DNA of 64,000 nt from Mytilus trossulus (taxonomy: Eukaryota > Mollusca > Bivalvia > Mytilida > Mytilidae): contig NC_086374.1 in NCBI RefSeq assembly GCF_036588685.1, positions 88,406,059 through 88,470,058 on the forward strand, in the 5' to 3' direction. The stretch's first letter is position 1, and each line of letters starts with the position of its first letter. The position numbers and the translations under genes were made by a program. The notes below the pieces were generated by a model. That model was not told the origin of the DNA and made no database searches. It saw only the letters and a program-made list of their open reading frames with translations. This document shows positions 22,501 to 34,500 of this stretch, one piece after another.

Positions 22501-25500
22501 TTAAAAGACAAAAATAGTTTACTGGCGATCTGTGAATCTAAATAACTTCTGGATGATTTTAAATCTCGATCTTTAATAGTTTTTGACAGAACTTTTGATT
22601 TTTAAACCATGTACACCACAATTCCCATGTGAAATTATAATTTTGAAAATACTTTGAACGACAAAATTATTTTATAATTCTTTCTGTGTGACGTTACACT
22701 CAACTTTACACTGAGAGTTGATGTGAATGCAGTAAACAGACTTCAAATATTTCGATCCTTTATGGGTTGTTTTAAAATACATATAAGTAAGCAATGAAGG
22801 TGGTTGTTAAATTTTATAGATGCTGTTTGTGCTCCTTTGTTAATTTTTTGTTTGTTTTTGTTCTAGTTGAGTCTGTGACACAGTGTTGACTACTGTACCC
22901 TATTTAAACAACTTAATTTTTTTTTACCTATTATGTCTGTTTTGTTCACGCATCGTTGTAAATATAATGAAAATTGATGCAACGACATACAAGTGAGAGG
23001 TTTAGAACTATAAAACCAGCTTTAAAGGGGCACTAGCTGTCAAATTCATGGTCACCGATTTTACTCAAATTTTCATATTTAATTTATAATAATGTAAAAC
23101 ATTTATCCAAATTATCAAAGGTGTGAAATAAACAGTTAACAGAGCATAACGTCTATAATATGTAGCTTCGTTTCGTGTGTATTTTAGTCTAGACTCCATC
23201 TAATTAAATATCGAGTTGACCTCAGATGACCATATAAGCGATGTAAACATAAATATACTAATGATTAGATATAAAGAGATTAAGCCAACACGTGCATTAG
23301 AATTTTAATAGGTCTGTTTAATTTTATTTTATAGATTTGAATATATATGTTTCTAGTCGTTTTTACATGTAGAAGAAAGATTTTTAGTGGATCGAATCAG
23401 TCATCAAATAATTTACCTTAGTTTCACTTTCAATGTTGACATTCCTTTTCGTTAAATAAACAGTACACGTACAAAGCATGCGTTGTCCATCTCTAGTTAA
23501 GGGGTTAAATTGAATTTCACATGAATACGGATTTAATGAGGTCGACTGTTTCACTTGCAAGTGAAACAGTCATTATCAATATCATTTAATTAAATTTGAT
23601 AAAATTGAACCATTTTGACTGCTAAAAGCGAATTAATATTTCACTATTTCACTTTTATTATTGATTGAACAAAAACAAATCATACATTATTTTTTATGCA
23701 TCTCGTAGCTAGTGCTCCTTTAGTGCACTATTTTCTACATTTAAAAATGCCTGTACCACGTCAGGAATATGACAGTTGTTGTCCATTCGGTTGATGTTTT
23801 TTATCATTTGATTTTTGCCATTTGATTTGGGACTTTCCGTTTTGAAGTTTCCTCGCAGCTCAGTATTTTTGTGATTTTAATTTTTGAATCGTGTTCGTCA
23901 TCTTAGCAATGTCATATGTATACTTCCGATGTCAAACATAAACACTAGACGTACGTATATATCGTTTTCGTACGCTTCTGAATTGGTTCAATATTGACAA
24001 CAACAAAAAAAGATTCTGGACACAAAATGTTACAGCAATGTTTATTATTTGAGAAAATACATACAAAAAAACACCGATTGGAATTCAAAACGGTTCCTTC
24101 TGAGTTACGGGCTGGTAGAACGTAGAACCGAACCCTCAAACTATGTATCAACGTCTAATGAAAAGTATTGTAAGAAACGAATTGCATTGAAATGTAGAAT
24201 ATCATAATCGGTTTGATCGCTTGACCTTCATAAAACATAGATTTTAATGTCACAAACTGACTTTACCTAGCGACACATAGCGGAGCTAGGTTAACTGATA
24301 TTTGCGATAATAAAATCTATTTTACGAAGAAGAAGCTTAAAATACGATACTGTCATCTCCATTCTAATGTTACATATAAAAATAGAATCCATTAAATAGA
24401 GGTTTTGGCTTTAAAATGCCATACATGAAAAAAGTCCGTGAAACTGTTCTATTATAATTTTGAAATACTTTAAAAAACAAAAATAGTTTACTGGCGATCT
24501 GTGAATTCTAAAAACTTCTAAATAACTTCTGGATGATTTTAAATCTCGATCTTTTTCTGAAATAGTTTTTGACAGAACTTTTGATTTTTAAACCATGTAC
24601 ACCACAATTCCCATGTGAAATTATAATTTTGAAAATACTTTGAACGACAAAATCATTTTATAATTCTTTCTGTGTGACGTTACACTCAACTTTACACTGA
24701 GAGTTGATGTGAATGCAGTAAACAGACTTCAAATATTTCGATCCTTTATGGGTTGATTTAAAATACATATAAGTAAGCAATGAAGGTGGTTGTTAAATTT
24801 TATAAATGCTGTTTGTGCTCCTTTGTTAAATTTTTTGTTTGTTTTTGTTCTAGTTGAGTCTGTGACACAGTGTTGACTACTGTACCCTATTTAAACAACT
24901 TAATTTTTTTTACCTATTATGTCTGTTTTGTTCACGCATCGTTGTAAATATAATGAAAATTGATGCAACTGTCATACAAGTGAGAGGTTTAGAACTATAA
25001 AACCAGCTTTAAAGGGGCACTAGCTGTCAAATTCATGGTCACCGTTTTGACTCAAATTTTCATATTTAATTTATAATAATGTAAAACATTTATCCAAATT
25101 ATCAAAGGTGTGAAATAAACAGTTTACAGAGCATAACGTCTATAATATGTAGCTTCGTTTCGTGTGTATTTTAGTCTAGACTCCATCTAATTAAATATCG
25201 AGTTGACCCCAGATGACCATATAAGCGATGTAAACATAAATATACTAATGATTAGATATAAATAGATTAAGCCAACACGTGCATTAGAATTTTAATAGAT
25301 CTGTTTAATTTTATTTTATAGATTTAAATATGTATGTTTCTCGTCGTTTTTACACGTAGAAGAAAGATTTTTAGTGGATCGAATCAGTCATCAAATAATT
25401 TACCTTAGTTTCACTTTCAATGTTGACATTCCTTTTCGTTAAATAAACAGTACACGTACAAAGCATGCGTTGTCCATCTCTAGTTAAGAGGTTAAATTGA

Positions 25501-28500
25501 ATTTCACATGAATACGGATTTAATGAGGTCGACTGTTTCACTTGCAAGTGAAACAGTCATTATCAATATCATTTAATTAAATTTGACAAAATTGAACCAT
25601 TTTGACTGCTAAAAGCGAATTATTATTTCACTATTTCACTTTTATTATTGATTGAACAAAAACAAATCATACATTATTTTTTTATGCATCTCGTAGCTAG
25701 TGCTCCTTTAGTGCACTATTTTCTACATTTAAAAAAGCCTGTACCACGTCAGGTATCAGACAGTTGTTGTCCATTCGGTTGATGTTTTTTATCATTTGAT
25801 TTTTGCCATTTGATTTGGGACTTTCCGTTTTGAAGTTTCCTCGCAGCTCAGTATTTTTGTGATTTTAATTTTTGAATCGTGTTCGTCATCTTAGCAATGT
25901 CATATGTATACTTCCGATGTCAAACATAAACACTAGACGTATATATCGTTTTCGTACGCTTCTGAATTGGTTCAATATTGACAACAACAAAAAAAGATTT
26001 TGGACACAAAATGGATCTGCTTACCCTTCCGGAGCACCTGAGATCACCCCTAGTTTTTGGTGGGGTTCGTGTTGTTTATTCTTTAGTTTTTCTATGTTGT
26101 GTCATGTGTACTATTGTTTTTCTGTTTGTCTTTTTCATTTTTAGCCATGGCGTTGTCAGTTTGTTTTAGATTTACGAGTTTGACTGTCCCTTTGGTATCT
26201 TTCGTCCCTCTTTTACAGCAATGTTTATTATTTGAGAAAATACATACAAAAAATACCGATTGGAATTCAAAACGGTTCCTTCTGAGTTACGGGCTGGTAG
26301 AACGTGGAACCGAACCCTCAAACTATGTATCAACGTCTAATGAAAAGTATTGTAAGAAACGAATTGCATTGAAATGTAGAATATCATAATCGGTTTGGCT
26401 TACTGTGAATTGTCTTTTTGCTTATCAGATTGTTGAAGTGGATGAATTAGAATCTCTATCCGATTTTAACAAGAAAACAATTATACTGTTGAAGCGAATA
26501 CTCAAATCGTTGCATTATAAAAAAGACATGGCCACGGGCTGACTGGTGTAAAGATATATTGATCTACATAATCAAAATAAATATTTAAGCGTGGAATCTA
26601 CTTGTCTGTGTGGGACGAATTAATCCTAATAATATTTGAAAGGGGATGTTATATCCTATGCCTTTTGAAGGGAAAGTGTCACGCACTGAACATTTTGAAC
26701 ACTTTGACGGATTCGTAAGAGACAACTTTTCTATCCCTTTCTAAAATAACCTCATTTTCTACAGAACATCGGATTTCCTGCCCTTCATCCTGTATCTCAA
26801 TAACATACTTGTTTTAAAGCACATCAAATTTAACTATTTTATTTATTTTACATATTCAAAGTTTGGCATTTTATAAGTTGTATAAAATTATAAAAAAGAA
26901 GATGTGGTATGATTGCCAGTGAGACATCTATCCACAAAAGACCAAAATGACACAAACATTAACAACTACAGGTCACCGTACGGCCTTCAACAATGAGCAA
27001 AGCCCATACCGCATAGTCAGCTATAAAAGGCCCCGATAAGACAATGTAAAACAATTCAAACGTGAAAACTAACGGCCTTATTTATTTAAAAAATTGAACG
27101 AAAAACAAATATGTAACACATAAACAAACGACAACCACTGAATTACAGGCTCCTGACTTGGGACAGGCACATACATAAATAATGTGGCGGGGTTACGTCA
27201 CTTTTACGAAAAACACTAAATAGAAAATACCTAAAACAAATACACTTCGCAGGGTTTATTATTCTCTTCATTGTAGTGACGTCTCATATTCCAATGATAG
27301 AAATGACCGTTTTTCATCATAGAAATGATATGGGAATAAAATAGTCAAAAATTGTTTTTTCTGTATTCTGTAAAGATTGTGATGTTGTTAGAAATTAGCA
27401 CTGAAATACATCTAAAAGTTTTAGGGATTAGGACGGCATAATCTAATCTAAGCAGGTCGGTCCTTGTTTCGCTTGTTATTCTTTGTTTATTATCTATAAC
27501 AACCATAGAGTTAAAAGAAATACAAAAGACACTAAATGGATTTCCAAAGTAAAAATAATGACAATTTTATGGCAAAAATTCAAAAACGAGGAAAACATAA
27601 GCAACAGTATATGAATTACAACATAGAAACCAAACAATGAGCACCACAATCACCTACGACATCCGAATGAGATAGCAGGAGTTAATTAAGGCTATGCAGA
27701 TTCTTTTCCATGCTTACCAAAAAGAATTAAAACTAAAATTTAATAAACAATGTTCCTATTTTTACAGTTCGGACAAGTACGTCACTGTCCTGTTTCAGTG
27801 AAACCTGTATTCCACCCATGGTATGTTTTTATATTGGATACATCTGAATAGGTTTTATTAACAAAATGTAAAAATAATTATAAACAAATAAAGTTTGACA
27901 TGTGCATTTTTAAGTCCACTTAAAATATAATCGAAGAATTACATTTGAATTGTTATAATGAAAATAGTTGAAAATAACTTTGATCGCATTTGTAGAAATA
28001 TTTTAAGAAATCGTTAATACATGTTCTTTTTGTTCCATTGCTGTTGATAAATATATGTGATGTAAAATACTTAAAATTAGATCAGTGGGTGCATGGTTCG
28101 ATAAATTGAAACTGAAATTTGATCTTAACAGGTATGCAAGGTAGAGTTTTCACATGGATACCCACACGGTGGAAGCTGCGACCAACAGCATCAGGTTAGT
28201 TCTACCGGAATGTAATTACTAGTATGTTGTTCTGTTCTGTACTCACACAACACAGCTGTTCTATACAGAAGTATTTTTTTTGTTTTTTGAAATAAACAAA
28301 GTAAGAAAATAGCAATGAGACAATCAAATTTCGGCGTTGAATAGACAACAAATTTGCGAATTGAAAAAACAAACAAACAACAAATTAAACGCATAAGAGA
28401 TACATGGTTTCTATTTTTTTTGTCATATTTTAGTGGCATATTTAAAAGTGAACTTGCAGTATGTAACATACAGTTTTATTCATTACTATAACAGTCTTTT

Positions 28501-31500
28501 TAACTGCATGCAAGCCAATACAAAGTTTTAATCATTCGAGGTTTATATAATACACCTCATTCTCATTAAAAAAATCTTCATTTCAACAATGGTGTTTTAA
28601 ATTTAAAGATGTAAATCTGAACAGATAATGGGTCGATTTTCGACTAGGAAATAGTACTTTGTAATTTTAACGGTTTGAATCTCTTCGGGTGAACTGGAAA
28701 TTTTTCAGTTATCCGAATATTAATTATATTATGCAACACAAGCAATGAATACCTGCATAACTATACCATCAAGCACTTACACTATACATAATTTGTATTG
28801 AGTGTATAACAAGATACTCAAATGAATGTAAATTAAAACATGTCAGGCCTTTTCATTCTCATCTACGTTTGCCTCTTAAAGATCTTTCGAAAGCAAAACT
28901 TATATTCATACTTAGATGTGACTTTAACTGCTATTTGTCAAATATATATTATTTGTACTATATGTTAGCTATATTGTTCATTTTTTTTTACAAAATACCA
29001 TAGCATGGACATCATCCCATATGTGAAAATTCATTTCCTGACCATGGACATTGCCATTGTGATGATCAATCCTGTATGAGCCGTGTTTGTAAGTCTGCAA
29101 TACAAAATCACATTAGCTTATCAAGTTTACAGCAATATTTTTTAATATTATCATACAAGCGAGAAGTTTGGTTAGTCATAAAACCAGGTTCAAACCATAA
29201 GGAATATGGCAGATGTTTTTAAATTGTTTGTTTTATGTATGTTGGCACCCCAAAAAGTTCAAAACATTTAGTGCTTACTTTCAAAACTCTTCAATTTTTA
29301 TTTCAATTGTCAAAAAAGGTTTGATTAGTCCATAATAATTCTGTATTTCTTACTTGTTTTATTTGTTTTAGGGAAGATAATATATCATATATAAACCAAT
29401 ATTGAGAATAGAACAGAATTTGTTAATTTACGTATCAGAGTTTATTTAAATACAACGGTGGTATCAATACAAAATCTTCACCAAGTTAAATTGAAAGGAA
29501 CCCATTTTCATTGGGTTTTTTAACCGGGCACAAATAGCAAATGGATTCATAAAACAAAATCTTTTAAAATTAAACTTGTCATAACCAACAACTATCTAAC
29601 TTGAAATTTAATTTAGTTGAAATTTTTCGCTCTTTTTCTCAGCATACACATATTTGACATCGAGAAGACTTCTCTTTTTGAGTTTGGTTGTCCACTTTTT
29701 GTAACCATAGTAATTAATATTTTTCTATCGCAATGTAAATCAATGTAATGGATTTTGTAGATGCGTTGACGACTCCAAGTCTCATTCCCGTCACAACAGC
29801 TGTACCTACAGTTACAACTTCAACAACTCAAGGTGACCATTATATGTTTATAAATATAAATAACTATTTAAAATGCTAATGCAGAGATAATGCATGTTAA
29901 TTATCATAATTTGTTTCAAATCAAATTCACACATCATGTATTTTTTTCCCGGTTTCTTATAGCTAAATCGCTTTTAAATTGACACAGTGCTCTATATTTA
30001 ACTCAATGTGCAGGCGTTATGGCTCAACATTGCTGATTACTTAATATGATACATTTTACCACTATGTGGATTTGCAATATGTAGTTTGCACCAATGTTGC
30101 TCGAAACCTATATATTGGTAAAAACTACGCAAAAATGTAAATCTAAAGAATAACTTGAAATGAATCAAGTTTTATATAAGCATAAAAGGAGTAATTGAAA
30201 AGTCATCGAGATAGTACCAAACTAGCCAATCAAAGAGGACATTCAAATACATCATACAACTTTTACAATGTCAAATTGACATCCAGTTTTCAGTAAAAAA
30301 AAGTATAGCAAAAATACAAAACTTCAAGGGTAATTACAAAAGGACTTCCACTAGAAACTCGACAATATTTGAATAACCAAACAAAAATAGCAAATCAATT
30401 ACAGTTACATGTTCAAAAGATTAGACTCGCTACCTGGATTTTACTCTACTTTATAGTACAAATAAAATTATTGTATTATTCGATTAAAGGCTGAAATTAA
30501 TTAAGAATAAATTGATATTGTTGTGTTGTTATAGCACCCGTTGTAACCTCCTGTATGGATAATGAGGATGCATCTTTCAATTGTAAGACATATCAAGATA
30601 ATTATGCCATGTGTCAAGCCACGACAGGAACACTGAAGACAATAGCAAGCAACAGGTGTCAGAAATATTGTGGTTTGTGTGGATGTAAGTACATGTGTAT
30701 TATACTATTGTAAAACGAAGGACTAGATAAAGAAGAAGTGTTGTGTTTATATATTGGTGAAGTTCTAAGATAGACATGTGGTGATTACTTTCATATATGC
30801 ATTTTTTCACCTTGAATGCTTTTCTATAATTTTATGTGACGATAAGTGTTCCTGTATTAGTTTTAATAACACAAGACACTCATAGCCACATATCAATACA
30901 TAAAACAATTAGTGGTCAATATTCATAAAAATGCAGAACTTACAAAAAAACACAATTCAGCAGACCTGACAGGGTAGATAGATGATCAATAAATAGATAA
31001 GTAAAATGAAAAGCAAAACAGAAGGTAAGTATCATGCTACAAATTGCTCCAATTGATGTTCATGTAATTTTACAATACACAGAGTAAAGAGAGAGTAAAG
31101 TTGTAGGTCATATATTACGTGTTGTTTTCAATTATTTACATCACTGGGTCGATACCTCTGCTCCTCGAGGGTATCATCAGCTCAGTAGACAGTATTTTGG
31201 TACTGACATGATTTAACAAACTTTACTAAAATTGTCCGTTTATAAATTTTGAAATTATTATGAAACTAAGGTTTCAACTCCCTCAGGTAAAGTTGGCTTT
31301 TGATGAATTTGGCTATTTATTTTAGGTATTTTTGACATATCACTCTTCAACTCATCAGCTCAGTAGTCAGTACTTTGGTACTGACATGATTTAACAAACT
31401 TTACTAAAATTGTCCGTTTATAAATTTATAAATTATTATGAAACTAAGGTTTCAACTCCCTCAGGCAAAGTTGGCTTTTGATGAATTTGGCAATTTATTT

Positions 31501-34500
31501 TAGGTATTTTTTACATATCAGTCTTCAACGATTTTTAGTTTTTTTTACATCTTCGGATTTCAAATGATTGCTTTTGAGCGTTTCTGATGAAGGTAAATCC
31601 AGAAAAGCGCTTCGGAAGAAATTATTTAACGTGTTGTTTTCAATTTTTCATGCTCATTTACTTTTCTAATTATTTTTTTTTAAGCTAATACAGCACCACC
31701 TGCACCAAGTACTACAGGTAAGTTTCTTTGGTACAATAGCTTAATCTTGTGAACTGTTTATAGAGAATTGCATTAGCTACTTACCAGAATACTATACATA
31801 TCCCTTCTTTATTTAACATTGCGACTGTTCTGTTGTACTTCTCCATGATTCGAATTGATCAATCTGTAATCTTACGTAAATCTTTTGTCTGATTAACTAA
31901 AGTACTGCATGTTCTTCTTTTTCTCCGCGTTATTTCAACATTGGCATTCATGGCCCTCTATTTTAGTGTTTTAAAGTTTCAAGTAGTCAATCATATTGTA
32001 AAACAAATAAAACAAAATTATAAATTCGATTAGCATATACAAACATGATGATGATCGATTAATTCAGCTTACTTACTTTAATTTTCAAACAAATCCCTTC
32101 TGTGAATGAGTTTCATTTCCGGTTAAAATTATAAGCATGCGCAAATGTAAAGCCAAAAAGAGAAATACTTGTAAAAGTGAGTTGTTTTCAGATTTCAGTT
32201 CAAATATAAATTAAAAAGTAAAGGTAGAAATATAGTTGCATTACTATTGTTAACAGTTATGGAATAATTTGATTATATAAATAGTTTTGTCTGGGGACAA
32301 AGATGTAGTTGATGAATATAAAAAAATCAGATAAATCATAGCATAATAATACATTAGAACCAAAAGCAATTTTAACAGCTGGGTAATATTTATCTGTGAA
32401 ATGTTATCCGTCTTATTAAATTATGTCATTTATGTTGTTAGTAATCTTTTTATATAAATATAAATCAATATACAAAAAATACGATTCAAGTAAAAATGTC
32501 ACTATGAATTATATTTAGGAATATATTATATTAATATCTTTTATTGCTCATAAATACCTCCCTTTGATAAATTAAGCAAATTTGTTCTACCCTTGTGAAA
32601 CATTTTATAATTATAGTCAGGTATATAGCGAGTAACTGACATAGAAGTTAATGGGACTCTTTTTCACAAGGTTCTGTGAAATATGGTACGGCAAATATAT
32701 ACCGGTACATACTATATCCGCATAATACAGTTAGATTTTCACTCCTGTAAAATAACATGCCTGAAAAAAATTACTGTGACTAATTATCCCCAGGATTAAA
32801 TATGACATAGGAAACAAATAAACCGTTACACAAACATCTCATTTTGTTTTCTCTACCCCTGTATTTTATCAACATCACTTTTTCAATCTGTCGGTATTAA
32901 AAACTATCATTCATTTGTTTTCTTTTAAAAACACATGTGCAAAAATATAGTTGTAGGTCTCTACTGGTCATCACGTTACAAAAACTATCCCATTAGATAA
33001 AAAGCACTGAGCATATTTCATTTTTCATAAATTGAGTTTGCAATACAGCTTTTTCATATGTATGTGTAAAGTTAATAATTTAATATTTATCATAGCTTCA
33101 ACTGCACAAACAACGTGTATTGACCATGAGGTGAAGTGTAGTGACCAAGCATACATAAATATTATATGTGCATCGTCACACCAAGCAACGAAAGATTACG
33201 CAATAGCCATTTGTCCAAAGTCTTGCAACTTATGCACTGAACATTTTGGTAAGTGAAAATACTAGACTATCTTTAAAATATATAGTTAAGTGCCAATCTG
33301 CCCAAGAATGGAGCAATGGTGAAAACATGACAAAAAAGCTCAATTTCACATCAATGTAAGTTCAAAATGAATAAGGGCGCTCAAACATAACATTCGTTTC
33401 TTTGTCCTATTCTCAGACTGGTATAACAAGATATAATTTGGTTGAAATGCACTTGTCATTTCCGTTATTTGCTATCATTCTAACTAAAATGTTATCGAGA
33501 CATTTCTAAATTGATCAGACACATAGAGACGAAAAAACTACTATTTCTAACTTAGGATCCGGATAAATTCGGAAAATGATGGCTAGGTTGCTGGTTTATT
33601 TTCGGCCATGTTTTGATACTTTTCTAAAATGCATGAGTTTTAAAATGACTGGCACTTACTTATAAGATATAATTTCACTTATATAAATTCAAATATGATT
33701 ATTGAAGACCATGCGCTGATCTCAAGATTTCTATTGGTTAAATTTGTCATTTGGTCTTTTTTATATATTATCCACATTTCCGAATTTATATTAACAAGCT
33801 TCTCATTGCAGTTGTAATTTAAATATTTTTAAAAATTGAATACAAGTACACCTTGTCATTTTTTTAATACAACTACTGGATATGTAAGACGTTCTGGTAA
33901 CATTTGGATGGCAAAAGAGAGCATGTTTGACACCATAAAGAGTAGAGTTAATTGTAATACGACGTCAGCAATTTAAGTGTTACTATGTCGTAAAAATGTG
34001 TGTCAATTTTGTAGAAATCTCAAAAAGTGATAACGTAAAGGTCTTTAAACATACTACGTATTACAAATGAAATTGTGCAACAAGTCAATTGTTAAACTTG
34101 ACTTATATTCATGACGTCATTATGCCCTCAAAGTCATTCCATTTCACATAACCCAAATAATCTATATTTGTTTCAGATATTTGGAATAAGGTCATTTTTA
34201 TGTAACTTCTATATCATAAAACTCTAGAACTGCATTATTGATTTTTTATAAAAATTATGAAATATATTTATAGTCCGGCATATTGTATATACTTTTGTCT
34301 AATATTGATGACCGTTTGTTATCAATGAATGTATTTCCTCATTTGTTTCTTTATTTTTGCTATTTTCGTAAAATTGGTACCGATAAAAATTTGTCTTGCA
34401 GAAGTCTTTTGGTGAATGTGCGTGTCCCCTACTCGTGTTTGTTTTTTAATTTCCCACATATCCGTTGATTCATTGATGTCGTACAACTAAGATAAAATTT

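Larger units (their letters stand above)
24219..26397 (+). repeat. 2-kb tandem duplication, copy 2, with a 199-bp R4 insertion
   Basis: It abuts copy 1 directly. It is 210 bp longer, almost all of it the R4 copy at 26014-26212 that copy 1 lacks. Its TIR element lies at 25012-25708 and its palindrome at 25531-25558. Confidence 0.93.
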
